From Psychroserpens sp041224425 (GTDB taxonomy: Bacteria; Bacteroidota; Bacteroidia; Flavobacteriales; Flavobacteriaceae), in NCBI RefSeq assembly GCF_041224425.1, contig NZ_JBGFGL010000076.1, forward strand, positions 1-64,000: a DNA stretch of 64,000 bases. Reading direction: 5' to 3'. How positions within the stretch are numbered: the first letter of the stretch is position 1; each line of letters starts with the position of its first letter. Below, in pieces: positions 8,159-17,269 of the stretch. The notes beneath the pieces were generated by a model. It made no database searches, was not told where the DNA came from, and was given only the letters and a program-made list of their open reading frames with translations. The position numbers and the translations under genes are program-made.

Positions 8159-10606
8159 ATGAAAGTTTTAAAATTTGGAGGTACTTCCGTTGGTTCGGCA
8201 AACAACATCAATCAAGTCATTTCAATTTTGGAAGAACAATCCAAAACCGACCAAGTGGTTGGTGTCGTCTCTGCTGTTGGAGGCATAACCGATAAGTTAT
8301 TGTATGCTGGACAACTGGCCCAAATCAAAGACAAGTCTTATGAAGAGGCCTATAAATCTATTGAACGTATTCATATAAAACTTGCTGAAGCTTTAATTCC
8401 TAAAAAGAATAAAGATATCATCAAGACCTTAGTAAATAAGCTTCAGGAACTTAAAGATCTTTTGGACGGTTTATATTTGATAAACGAAGTATCACCCAAG
8501 ACCTCAGATAAATTAGTGAGTTTTGGAGAACTACTATCATCTTATATAATTGCGGAAACCATGTCGTCAAGAGGTTTGTATGCTGTTTGTAAGAATTCAC
8601 AAGACCTCATCGTCACGAATTCAAACTTTACCAAAGCTGAAGTTCAGTTGAAAGCTACCAACAGTAATATTAAAACCTACTTTAAATCTGCAAAACAAGA
8701 CATTACGATCCTGCCAGGATTTGTATCGAAATCTGAAGATGATGAAATCACTACACTTGGTCGAGGTGGTTCTGATTTTACTGCAGCCATTGTTGCTGCG
8801 GCACTAAAAGTAAAACAACTTGAAATATGGACCGATGTGAGCGGTATGTACACAGCGAATCCTAAATTGGTGAAACAGGCGTTTCCAATTGAGCAACTGT
8901 CCTATCAAGAAGCTATGGAATTGTCACATTTTGGCGCCAAAGTCTTGTATCCTCCAACGGTTCAACCGGTTTTAGACTTGAATATTCCTATCCACATTAA
9001 AAACACGTTAAAACCTGAAGCTAAAGGCACGATTGTGTCTTCTGAAACCGAAGCGCGTTTTCAGCATCCTGTCAAAGGAATTACGCACATCAACAATATT
9101 GCCTTATTGACTTTACAAGGAAGTGGAATGGTTGGTATTCCTGGGTTTTCAAAGCGTTTATTTGAAACACTGGCGCAAGAAAAAATCAATATTATTTTCA
9201 TCACACAAGCTTCATCAGAACATTCCATTTGTTTTGGAATCGATGTCAATGATGCCAAGCTCGCCAAGGCAGCTATTGACACCAACTTTGAAAACGAGAT
9301 TTCACTTCACAAAATCGATCCAATAATTGTCGAAACCGGATTGTCTATTATTGCCTTAATTGGTGATAAGATGAAAAGTTTTCAAGGAATTAGCGGACGT
9401 ATGTTTAGTACCTTAGGAAAAAACAACATCAATATTAGAGCTATTGCCCAAGGTGCTTCTGAAAGAAATATATCAGCAGTCATAAATGAAAACGATGTCA
9501 AGAAAGCCTTAAATGTACTTCACGAACAGTTCTTCGAAGTTAAAACCAAGCAGCTCAATGTATTTATTGTAGGTATTGGTAATGTTGGCGAAAAACTGAT
9601 AGATCAAATTGAGCAACAATATAGCTATCTAAAGAAAAAGCTTAAGATTGATGTTCGTATTGTAGGTATGGCCAATTCAAGAAAAATGGTCTTTGATAGC
9701 AATGGCATTGATCTTAGCAATTGGGCGTCGTTATTTCACTATGCTGACAAAACAAGTTTAAAAGGGTTTTTCAATATGGTAGTTGAAATGAATCTTCGTA
9801 ACAGCATCTTTGTAGATATTACAGCTGATGAAACCGTTTCTGGTTGGTATGACAATTATCTGAAAAATAGCATTGCTGTAGTTGCTTGTAATAAGATCGC
9901 TTGTTCTGGAGCTTATGAAACATACAAAAAGCTTCATGACTTATCTTTAAGTTACAACACACCTTTCTTATACGAAACCAACGTTGGCGCAGGTTTGCCA
10001 ATAATCAATACTTTAAAAAATTTGGTAGCATCTGGCGATAAAGTAACGAGCATTCAAGCCATTTTATCTGGAAGCTTAAACTTTGTCTTTAATAATTTCA
10101 GTGACAGAACCAACTTTCATGACACTGTAAAACGTGCCCAATTTGAAGGATACACCGAACCTGATCCAAGAATAGATTTAAGTGGTATTGATGTAGCCAG
10201 AAAGATTTTGATTTTAGCTCGTGAAAACGGTGGCACTATGGAAATTGATGACATCAATATTCAAACATTTCTTACTGAAGCCAACCTCGAAAGCAAATCA
10301 GTTGATGACTTTTACAAGACCTTAAAAGCTGATGAAGAACATTTTCAGTCTATTTTTGCGAATGCGAAAGCAAAAAAATGTCAGCTTAAATACGTTGCGG
10401 AGTTCAAAAATGGTAAAGCCAAATGCGGTCTTAGGGAAATTCCTGAAGGGCATCCATTTTATAATCTAGAAGGTAAAGACAATATTGTGATGTTCTACAC
10501 CGAACGCTATCCAGAGCAACCACTTATCGTTAAAGGTGCTGGTGCTGGTGCAGATGTTACAGCTTCAGGATTGTTTGCTGATATCATTAAAATCGGAAAC
10601 AAATAA
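8159..10606 (+). CDS. thrA: Bifunctional aspartokinase / homoserine dehydrogenase
   Basis: This 815-residue enzyme catalyses the first and third steps from aspartate to threonine and methionine. The aspartokinase domain starts at KFGGTSVG (5-12) and includes GRGGSDFTA (201-209). Two ACT-type regulatory segments lie roughly at 315-455, and are the likely site of threonine feedback inhibition. The NAD(P)-binding motif VGIGNVGEKL (471-480) opens the homoserine dehydrogenase domain, which runs to the C-terminus. Length matches E. coli ThrA (820). It is the first gene of thrA-thrB-thrC, with 11 bp to thrB. Confidence 0.96.
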   Translation: MKVLKFGGTSVGSANNINQVISILEEQSKTDQVVGVVSAVGGITDKLLYAGQLAQIKDKSYEEAYKSIERIHIKLAEALIPKKNKDIIKTLVNKLQELKDLLDGLYLINEVSPKTSDKLVSFGELLSSYIIAETMSSRGLYAVCKNSQDLIVTNSNFTKAEVQLKATNSNIKTYFKSAKQDITILPGFVSKSEDDEITTLGRGGSDFTAAIVAAALKVKQLEIWTDVSGMYTANPKLVKQAFPIEQLSYQEAMELSHFGAKVLYPPTVQPVLDLNIPIHIKNTLKPEAKGTIVSSETEARFQHPVKGITHINNIALLTLQGSGMVGIPGFSKRLFETLAQEKINIIFITQASSEHSICFGIDVNDAKLAKAAIDTNFENEISLHKIDPIIVETGLSIIALIGDKMKSFQGISGRMFSTLGKNNINIRAIAQGASERNISAVINENDVKKALNVLHEQFFEVKTKQLNVFIVGIGNVGEKLIDQIEQQYSYLKKKLKIDVRIVGMANSRKMVFDSNGIDLSNWASLFHYADKTSLKGFFNMVVEMNLRNSIFVDITADETVSGWYDNYLKNSIAVVACNKIACSGAYETYKKLHDLSLSYNTPFLYETNVGAGLPIINTLKNLVASGDKVTSIQAILSGSLNFVFNNFSDRTNFHDTVKRAQFEGYTEPDPRIDLSGIDVARKILILARENGGTMEIDDINIQTFLTEANLESKSVDDFYKTLKADEEHFQSIFANAKAKKCQLKYVAEFKNGKAKCGLREIPEGHPFYNLEGKDNIVMFYTERYPEQPLIVKGAGAGADVTASGLFADIIKIGNK

Positions 10607-10617
10607 CAAATCAAAAA

Positions 10618-11547
10618 GTGGCATCATTACCATACATAAAAATATTCTCTCCAGCTACTGTAGCCAATGTTTCCTGCGGATTTGACGTACTTGGCTATTG
10701 TTTGGACAGTGTTGGAGACGAAATGATCGTGCGGAAATCTGACCATAAAGGCATTCGTATTACTAAAATAGAAGGCTTCGATTTACCGCTGGAAACCGAA
10801 CTGAATGTTGCTGGAGTTTCTGCTCTAGCCTTATATAATGACGCGAAGCCTGAGTGCGGATTTGATATTGAAATTTACAAACACATTAAACCTGGAAGTG
10901 GAATTGGAAGCAGTTCTGCCAGTGCAGCTGGAAGTGTGTTTGCAATCAACGAGTTGCTAGAACGTCCTTACAATAAAACGGAATTGACGGCTTTTGCCAT
11001 GAAAGGCGAAGCCTTGGCAAGTCAATCTGAGCATGCTGACAATTTAGCGCCTGCTCTATTTGGTGGATTCACGTTAGTGAAAAGTGTTTCTCCCTTGAAT
11101 ATTATTGAGTTACCTTCTCCTAGAGATTTATATACCGTTATTTTACATCCTCAAATAGAAATTAAAACCTCTGAATCTAGAGCGCTATTGCCAAAAGAAA
11201 TTCTGCTTTCTCATGCCATTACACAATGGTCTAATGTTGGAAGTTTTGTCCATGCATTACATACTGAAGATTACAACTTATTGCAAGAGAGCCTTAAAGA
11301 TGTTGTGGTTGAACCTTTTCGCAAAGCGTTGATTCCCCATTTTGAGGATATGAAAACAATTGCATTGAATAGTGGTGCTTTAGGCTTTGGCATTTCAGGA
11401 TCTGGACCTTCCGTTTTTGCATTGTGCAAAGGACAGGAAACAGCAGAAAAGGTTAAAGATGGTTTACACCAATTCTATTCTAAAACACAAATAGAATTCG
11501 AACTTCATCTTTCTAAAATCAACACAGAGGGCATAAAAATCTTATAG
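10618..11547 (+). CDS. thrB: Homoserine kinase
   Basis: This 309-residue GHMP kinase phosphorylates homoserine to O-phosphohomoserine. The ATP-binding glycine/serine loop PGSGIGSSSASAAG is at residues 92-105, and the C-terminal GFGISGSGPSVFAL block is the third GHMP motif. The start is GTG at 10618, 11 bp after the thrA stop; no closer in-frame ATG gives the conserved N-terminal strand (IKIFSPATVANVSCGFD). Its place between thrA and thrC settles the substrate. Confidence 0.95.
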   Translation: MASLPYIKIFSPATVANVSCGFDVLGYCLDSVGDEMIVRKSDHKGIRITKIEGFDLPLETELNVAGVSALALYNDAKPECGFDIEIYKHIKPGSGIGSSSASAAGSVFAINELLERPYNKTELTAFAMKGEALASQSEHADNLAPALFGGFTLVKSVSPLNIIELPSPRDLYTVILHPQIEIKTSESRALLPKEILLSHAITQWSNVGSFVHALHTEDYNLLQESLKDVVVEPFRKALIPHFEDMKTIALNSGALGFGISGSGPSVFALCKGQETAEKVKDGLHQFYSKTQIEFELHLSKINTEGIKIL

Positions 11548-11557
11548 CGAGACCTAA

Positions 11558-12850
11558 ATGAAGTATTTCAGTTTAAATAATATTGCGCCAAAAACAACAT
11601 TTAAGGATGCCGTCATTAAAGGCTTGGCTCCTGATAAGGGATTATATTTCCCAGAGCATATTCAAAAATTACCTCAATCCTTTTTTGAATCTATTGATTC
11701 GAAAAGCGATGTTGAAATTGCGTTTCATGCTATAAAAGAATTTGTTGGGTCTGATATTCCTCAAGAGATTCTAAAATCTATTATTGAAGACACGCTTTCT
11801 TTTGATTTTCCTGTGGTTACACTAGATGACCATATTTCTACTTTAGAATTATTTCACGGCCCAACCATGGCCTTCAAGGATGTTGGCGCGCGATTTATGG
11901 CGCGATGCTTAGGTTATTTTAATTCTGAAAACAAAAATGATGTCACTGTTTTGGTAGCTACTTCTGGTGATACTGGAGGAGCTGTTGCCAATGGCTTTTT
12001 AGGTGTTAAAGGTGTGAATGTTGTGATTTTATATCCTTCAGGAAAAGTAAGTGATATTCAAGAGAAACAATTAACTACACTTGGACAAAACATTACTGCC
12101 TTAGAAGTAGATGGCGTTTTTGATGACTGCCAAGATATGGTCAAAAAGGCATTTTTAGATACAGACCTTACTTCTAAAATGCAACTGACGTCGGCTAACT
12201 CCATTAATGTTGCAAGATGGCTGCCGCAAATGTTCTATTTCCTTTTTGCCTACAAGCAATTGTACAAAACTCATAAAAACATAGTTTTTTCCATACCTAG
12301 TGGAAATTTCGGAAACATCTGTGCAGGAATTATGGCGCAACAATTGGGATTACCTATTAAACATTTTATTGCTTCCAATAATGCCAACAATGTAGTTTCA
12401 GAATATTTAAAAACGGGAACATACAAACCAAAATCCTCCATTCAGACCATTAGTAATGCTATGGACGTTGGCAATCCGAGTAATTTCATAAGAATTCAGG
12501 AACTGTATGGCCATAACTTTGAGACCCTTACCTCTAACCTTTCTGCTTATAGTTTCAGTGACGATGAAACTAAAGAAGCCATGAAATCACTTTATCGAAA
12601 CTATAATTACATTGCTGATCCACATGGTGCTGTAGGTTATTTAGGCTGTAAGACGTATCTGGAAAATCATCCTAAAGCACATACTGTGTTTTTAGAGACA
12701 GCGCATCCTACAAAATTTTTGGATGTTGTTGAAGAGGTTATTCCAACTCAAATTCCGCTTCCAAAACAAATCCTAGAAGTAATAGACAAGCCCAAGGTTT
12801 CCATCAAAATTTCTAATTACAACGATTTGAAATCTGTACTTTTAAAATAG
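11558..12850 (+). CDS. thrC: Threonine synthase
   Basis: This 430-residue PLP enzyme converts O-phosphohomoserine to threonine. The Schiff-base lysine is Lys107 in GPTMAFKDVGARF, and the phosphate-binding loop reads ATSGDTGGAVANGF. The length and the N-terminal YFSLNN segment fit the yeast/E. coli-type class. It closes the thrABC operon 10 bp after thrB, and its stop lies next to that of the convergent PAQR-like gene, with no terminator between. Confidence 0.95.
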   Translation: MKYFSLNNIAPKTTFKDAVIKGLAPDKGLYFPEHIQKLPQSFFESIDSKSDVEIAFHAIKEFVGSDIPQEILKSIIEDTLSFDFPVVTLDDHISTLELFHGPTMAFKDVGARFMARCLGYFNSENKNDVTVLVATSGDTGGAVANGFLGVKGVNVVILYPSGKVSDIQEKQLTTLGQNITALEVDGVFDDCQDMVKKAFLDTDLTSKMQLTSANSINVARWLPQMFYFLFAYKQLYKTHKNIVFSIPSGNFGNICAGIMAQQLGLPIKHFIASNNANNVVSEYLKTGTYKPKSSIQTISNAMDVGNPSNFIRIQELYGHNFETLTSNLSAYSFSDDETKEAMKSLYRNYNYIADPHGAVGYLGCKTYLENHPKAHTVFLETAHPTKFLDVVEEVIPTQIPLPKQILEVIDKPKVSIKISNYNDLKSVLLK

Positions 12851-12851
12851 A

Positions 12852-13478
12852 TTAAATAATGTAAAAGTACACCATGAAAAAATGGCAAATAGCTCCAGCT
12901 AATACAAATAAATGCCATATCACATGATTGTAAGGAATGCGTTGGATAGCGTAAAATATAATTCCAACGGTATAAAACAATCCACCAGCAAACAACAATA
13001 ACAATCCGTTATTGGCCATTCGGTCTGCCAAAGTGGAAAAATCAAAGACAATTAACCAACCCATGACCAAATACAGCAAGGTTGAAAACACTTCAAATTT
13101 TCCTGTAAAAAACAACTTTAATATGACTCCAAAAGAGGCAATTCCCCAAACTACCCAAAACAGAATCCAACCTAAACTATCTGGTAAAGTAATGAGCAGT
13201 ACTGGCGTATATGTGCCAGCAATAAGAAAATAAATACTGATATGATCTACAATCCTGAAGTAGTGTTTACGGCGTTCACCTTCCACAGCATGGTAAAATG
13301 TTGACGCCAAAAACAAAACGATAATGGAGATACCGTAAACAATCACACTAAAAAGTGCAAAAGGTGTACTTTTTTCCAAATAGACAATCAGTAACACCAG
13401 TCCAGCTATTCCTAAAGCTGCACCAATTCCATGGCTCCAAGCATTTAAACGTTCTTCAAGAGGCGATTGTATACGCAT
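12852..13478 (-). CDS. Haemolysin III / YqfA-like membrane protein (PAQR superfamily)
   Basis: This 208-residue protein has about seven hydrophobic segments. The PAQR zinc signature is complete: STFYH at 59-63, Asp78-His79 in IVDHISIY, and HxxxH at 185-189 with a further His199 near the C-terminus. The superfamily includes adiponectin receptors (ceramidase activity) and bacterial membrane-homeostasis proteins; the name haemolysin is historical. The start overlaps the DUF4294 gene's stop at 13478, so the two are probably co-translated. Confidence 0.85.
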   Translation of the reverse strand: MRIQSPLEERLNAWSHGIGAALGIAGLVLLIVYLEKSTPFALFSVIVYGISIIVLFLASTFYHAVEGERRKHYFRIVDHISIYFLIAGTYTPVLLITLPDSLGWILFWVVWGIASFGVILKLFFTGKFEVFSTLLYLVMGWLIVFDFSTLADRMANNGLLLLFAGGLFYTVGIIFYAIQRIPYNHVIWHLFVLAGAICHFFMVYFYII

Positions 13479-14176
13479 TATTGTTTTTTGGTTTCAGTTG
13501 GGTTATCAGTAGTGTTATTGACCCATTTGTCTGTCAAATCATAATAATCAAATTCTAAAGCAGGTTCTTGACGTTTAAGCCTACCATCTTGAAAAGCACG
13601 CTCAAGAATGTCTTCTATCAAAAAATCCTCTTTTACATTGATGGGATCAAATTCACGTTTCAATGAAATATCGAATAAGCTAGCTGTGGTATTGAACCAA
13701 AATGCTCGCCACCCACTTCTCAATTCTTTAATCAAATCAAAAGCTGTACTTCCAGTTTGCCTATGGATAAGCTTGACCAAAATTTGACCTTCAGTACGTG
13801 TCAATTTTTTAAGTTCAGCTGAAAATTCTTCCTCGATATATTTTTGTATGATTTTTGCATAGCGACGTTTATCGCGTTTGGAATCTAGCGTCGCCAAACG
13901 TTCATTAAGCGACACCAAGCGTTCTGCTGCCAGCTTAGCATAAGGGTACACCTTGATTGTTTTTCGCTTTAAAATAAGATATTTAATACGATCTTCCTTA
14001 CTATCAAACTTAAGTCTTTGAAGCAGTAAGACCTCGTTTAAATCGATCGCTCTCTTTGGAATGGAATCGCCTTCAATTAAAATATACTCCACTTCAGTAC
14101 TGTCTTGTACGACAGGTTCTAATTGTCCGAAAACAACACACGGAAAAAGAAGCCATATATACTTAATAAATTTCAT
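13478..14176 (-). CDS. DUF4294 family exported protein
   Basis: This 232-residue protein begins with a signal peptide (MKFIKYIWLLFPCVVFG, cleaved before QLEPVV). The mature part is charged, with helical segments and the conserved core of the Bacteroidota DUF4294 family (IKVYPYAKLAAERL, a KRRYAK region, LIHRQTGSTAFDLIKEL, GWRAFWFN). No catalytic motif is recognised. The family is Bacteroidota-specific and unassigned, and a cell-envelope role is plausible. It precedes the PAQR-like gene with stop/start overlap. Confidence 0.8.
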   Translation of the reverse strand: MKFIKYIWLLFPCVVFGQLEPVVQDSTEVEYILIEGDSIPKRAIDLNEVLLLQRLKFDSKEDRIKYLILKRKTIKVYPYAKLAAERLVSLNERLATLDSKRDKRRYAKIIQKYIEEEFSAELKKLTRTEGQILVKLIHRQTGSTAFDLIKELRSGWRAFWFNTTASLFDISLKREFDPINVKEDFLIEDILERAFQDGRLKRQEPALEFDYYDLTDKWVNNTTDNPTETKKQ

Positions 14177-14300
14177 CGCTAGAGGATTGCCAAAAACTGT
14201 TCCAAAGACAGAAATATTCTCAATTCAAAATTAAATATTTACATTCTGTTAAACCTTAAATTCGTATTAATATTATTAATTTAGTGGAAAATTATTTCAA

Positions 14301-15389
14301 ATGGCAAAAAAAACCTTACTCAATAAAAAATCAATTGATTTTCTTGAATCTTATTTAAACAATGCAGCTCCAACTGGCTATGAATGGACAGGTCAAAAGA
14401 TATGGATGGATTACCTTAAACCATATGTTGATGAGTTTATTACAGACACTTACGGAACTGCTGTTGGTGTTATTAATCCTAAGGCAGATTACAAAGTAGT
14501 TATTGAAGGACATGCCGATGAAATTTCCTGGTACGTCAATTATATTTCTGATGACGGCTTGATTTATGTGATTAGAAATGGTGGTAGTGACCATCAAATT
14601 GCGCCAAGTAAGGTTGTAAACATCCATACTAAAAATGGAATTGTGAAGGGTGTTTTTGGATGGCCTGCCATTCACACAAGAAATAGAGCAAAGGAAGAAG
14701 CTCCTAAACCTAACAACATCTTTATAGATTGTGGATGCACTTCAAAAGACGAGGTTGAAAAATTAGGCGTTCATGTTGGATGTGTCATCACCTATCCGGA
14801 TGAATTCCATATTCTGAATGGTAACAAGTTTGTTTGTCGCGCTCTTGATAACCGAATGGGTGGATTTATGATTGCTGAAGTGGCAAGATTACTGAAAGAA
14901 GATAAGAAGAAACTTCCTTTTGGTCTTTATATTACAAATTCCGTTCAAGAGGAAATTGGCTTACGAGGCGCTCAAATGATTACTGAAACCATAAAACCTA
15001 ATGTTGCCATTGTCACAGATGTTACGCATGATACCACAACACCTATGATCGACAAGAAAAAAGAAGGTCATCTAGAACTTGGCAAAGGTCCTGTGATTGC
15101 TTATGCGCCTGCGGTTCAACAAAAGCTTCGGGATTTGATTACAGATACTGCTGAAGCCAAAAAGATTCCGTTTCAACGTTCAGCCTTGTCTAGAGCAACA
15201 GGAACAGATACGGATGCTTTTGCTTACAGCAATGGTGGTGTCGCCTCAGCTTTGATATCACTTCCATTAAGATACATGCATACCACCGTAGAAATGGTTC
15301 ATAGAGACGATGTTGAAAATGTGATCAGAATGATTTACGAAACGTTATTGAAAATCAAAAAAGGAGATACCTTCTCTTATTTTAAATAA
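14301..15389 (+). CDS. M42 family metallo-aminopeptidase (glutamyl/deblocking aminopeptidase-like)
   Basis: This 362-residue protein is a cytoplasmic two-metal peptidase. Candidate zinc ligands are His71 (IEGHADEISWYV), Asp183 (CRALDNRMGG) and Glu217/Glu218 (NSVQEEIGLRGA), plus Asp in VTDVTHD and His in PLRYMHTTVE. Length fits the M42 family (340-370), which forms tetrahedral dodecamers that trim short peptides. A terminator follows 10 nt after its stop. Confidence 0.9.
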   Translation: MAKKTLLNKKSIDFLESYLNNAAPTGYEWTGQKIWMDYLKPYVDEFITDTYGTAVGVINPKADYKVVIEGHADEISWYVNYISDDGLIYVIRNGGSDHQIAPSKVVNIHTKNGIVKGVFGWPAIHTRNRAKEEAPKPNNIFIDCGCTSKDEVEKLGVHVGCVITYPDEFHILNGNKFVCRALDNRMGGFMIAEVARLLKEDKKKLPFGLYITNSVQEEIGLRGAQMITETIKPNVAIVTDVTHDTTTPMIDKKKEGHLELGKGPVIAYAPAVQQKLRDLITDTAEAKKIPFQRSALSRATGTDTDAFAYSNGGVASALISLPLRYMHTTVEMVHRDDVENVIRMIYETLLKIKKGDTFSYFK

Positions 15390-15399
15390 ATCATAAAAT

Positions 15400-15420
15400 G
15401 CCTCTTATTGAGGCTTTTTT
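15400..15420 (+). terminator. Terminator between the M42 peptidase and Nudix genes
   Basis: GCCTC/GAGGC (15400-15404/15410-15414) has a 5-nt loop and T6. The T-run ends two nt before the Nudix start codon, an unusually tight arrangement. Confidence 0.7.
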
Positions 15421-15422
15421 AT

Positions 15423-15971
15423 ATGGATGAACTCATAGACATTGTAGATCAGAACTATATTCCAATTGGAATTTCTGTGCCTAAATCTGAAATCCATAGT
15501 AAAGGACATTTACACAACACAGCGCATGTTTGGTTATACAGATCTGATGGTTCTATTCTTTTGCAGCAACGCGCAGCTTCAAAAACTATTTGTCCGCTCC
15601 TTTGGGATGTTTCCGTTGCTGGTCATGTTGATGCTGGAGAAACCATAGAGAATGCTGCTATTCGAGAAGCTAAGGAAGAAATTGGTATAAATATATCTCA
15701 TCCAAATCTTGATAAAATAGGTGTTTTTGACTGTTTTCAATCCTATGCCAATGGGATTACAGATAATGAATTCCATCATACTTTTATTTGCAAAACAACG
15801 CTAAGTATTGAAGACTTCACTCCTCAAAAAGATGAAGTTGAGGATTTAAAGTTCGTAACTCTTACTGAATTTGAAGTGCTCTTGAAACACAGTGAAGAGA
15901 ACAATCATTTTGTAGCCAGTAACAGACCTTATTATCTAAATGTCTTAAAAGCCATTAAAGCAAAACTATAA
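15423..15971 (+). CDS. Nudix hydrolase (YfcD / IPP-isomerase-like)
   Basis: This is a 182-residue protein from the ATG at 15423; an upstream in-frame TTG at 15408 lies inside the terminator hairpin and was rejected. The Nudix box is intact at about residues 67-89 (GHVDAGE then REAKEEIG), with the catalytic REAKEE helix. The N-terminal MDELIDIVDQNY and HNTAHVWLY segments are typical of the YfcD-like group related to isopentenyl-diphosphate isomerase. The substrate is not determined. It is followed closely by the PrsW-like gene (10 bp). Confidence 0.85.
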   Translation: MDELIDIVDQNYIPIGISVPKSEIHSKGHLHNTAHVWLYRSDGSILLQQRAASKTICPLLWDVSVAGHVDAGETIENAAIREAKEEIGINISHPNLDKIGVFDCFQSYANGITDNEFHHTFICKTTLSIEDFTPQKDEVEDLKFVTLTEFEVLLKHSEENNHFVASNRPYYLNVLKAIKAKL

Positions 15972-15981
15972 ATCTTTAGGC

Positions 15982-16656
15982 ATGAACAACCTCTTACTCG
16001 CCATTGCACCAGTCTTGATTATCATCCTCTACATTTATCTTAAAGACAAGTACGAGAAAGAGCCAAGAGGTTTACTCATGATGAGCTTTGTTTTTGGTGC
16101 TATTGTGAGCATTATCATCACTACTATTTTGTATCTAGGTTTTGATATCTTTTTTCCAGAACCAGATCGCTACAGTGTATTCCAACAATTTATAAGAGCT
16201 TTCTTTATTGTTGGCTTGGTAGAGGAATTCAGTAAATATGTCATAGTTCGCTATTTCGCGCAACCAAAAACAGCTTTTAATGAACCTTTTGATGGCATTG
16301 TTTATGCCGTTATGGTATCAATGGGATTTGCTGCTACTGAAAATATTTTTTACGTGCTTGAAGGTGGTCCAAGAGTAGCCTTGCTTAGAGCTTTCACAGC
16401 TGTTCCTGCACATGCAACCTTCGGAATATTAATGGGATATTTTATGGGAAAGGCTAAGTTTAATGGCTATCGTATCAAAACAAATTTGATGGGATTGGGA
16501 TTGGCTGTCTTATTTCACGGCGCTTATGACTTTTTCCTATTTATAGATTTTATCCCTGGAATTTGGACAGGCGCATTTGTATCACTCATTGTCGGCATCA
16601 TACTTTCTAGGAAAGCTATTAAGAGACACCAAGAGAATTCACATTTTAAAACTTAA
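15982..16656 (+). CDS. PrsW-like intramembrane metalloprotease
   Basis: This 224-residue integral membrane protein has about seven or eight hydrophobic segments. The first motif EEFSK (81-85), the second ATEN (118-121) with His144 in PAHATFG, and the third LFHGAYDF are those of PrsW family (CPBP/Abi-related) proteases. In Bacillus subtilis PrsW performs site-1 cleavage of the anti-sigma factor RsiW; the target here is unknown. A sigma/small-protein/channel unit lies at 51.1-52.7 kb but a link is speculative. Confidence 0.85.
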   Translation: MNNLLLAIAPVLIIILYIYLKDKYEKEPRGLLMMSFVFGAIVSIIITTILYLGFDIFFPEPDRYSVFQQFIRAFFIVGLVEEFSKYVIVRYFAQPKTAFNEPFDGIVYAVMVSMGFAATENIFYVLEGGPRVALLRAFTAVPAHATFGILMGYFMGKAKFNGYRIKTNLMGLGLAVLFHGAYDFFLFIDFIPGIWTGAFVSLIVGIILSRKAIKRHQENSHFKT

Positions 16657-16742
16657 TGAAAATAACAATATAACATGATATTTTTCATATTTTAGAAGAG
16701 TGTTTTTTTCTAATTTTAAACACCAATAAAAAGTTCTATTTT

Positions 16743-17219
16743 ATGTATCAAATACAAGTCAACAACGCTTTCAGTTTTGATATTTCAGAAGAAGATTCAA
16801 AACAACTGGATGTCGTTGAAACCTCAAACAATCAATTTCACATACTAAGTCAAAACAAGACTGTAAAAGCCAAAATCCTTAATTCAGATTTCAACAAAAA
16901 AACTTATGATGTCAGTATCAACAACACGACCTATACGGTTGTTATCAATGATACTTTAGATCAGCAGATCAAGGCACTAGGTTTTGAAGTCGGCGCATCC
17001 AAACAAGTCAACAATATCAAAGCGCCAATGCCAGGATTAATATTGGAAATCAATGTTAAAGTTGGTCAGGAAGTTAAAGAAGATGATTCTCTGTTGATTC
17101 TTGAAGCCATGAAAATGGAAAATGTAATTACGTCACCTCGTGAAGGTATTATCAAATCTGTAAATATCAACCAAGGGGAAACAGTAGACAAGAATGCACT
17201 TTTAGTTGAATTCGAATAG
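16743..17219 (+). CDS. Biotin carboxyl carrier subunit of an acyl-CoA carboxylase
   Basis: This is a 158-residue protein. The C-terminal biotinyl domain (about 91-158) has the biotinylation motif EAMKMEN with Lys124 as the biotin attachment site. The N-terminal ~85 residues resemble the linker domain of propionyl-CoA carboxylase/oxaloacetate decarboxylase-type carriers rather than the Pro/Ala-rich linker of AccB. It is the first gene of a three-gene unit with the biotin carboxylase and carboxyltransferase. Confidence 0.9.
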   Translation: MYQIQVNNAFSFDISEEDSKQLDVVETSNNQFHILSQNKTVKAKILNSDFNKKTYDVSINNTTYTVVINDTLDQQIKALGFEVGASKQVNNIKAPMPGLILEINVKVGQEVKEDDSLLILEAMKMENVITSPREGIIKSVNINQGETVDKNALLVEFE

Positions 17220-17269
17220 TCGAGAGCTTACATTTTAATCCATTCTATAAAAAAGATAAACTATTTCAA

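Noticed and set aside
14355..14675. 106-residue open frame on the minus strand
   Set aside because: It lies wholly antisense to the conserved N-terminal part of the M42 peptidase.
15408..15422. Upstream TTG as start of the Nudix gene
   Set aside because: It lies within the terminator stem-loop, and the ATG at 15423 gives the family N-terminus.
16697..16722. Inverted repeat GTGTTT...AAACAC upstream of the biotin carrier gene as a partner site of the sdaA palindrome
   Set aside because: The arms are only 6 bp and 12 nt apart in A/T-rich DNA; similarity to the sdaA site is too weak to claim a shared regulator.
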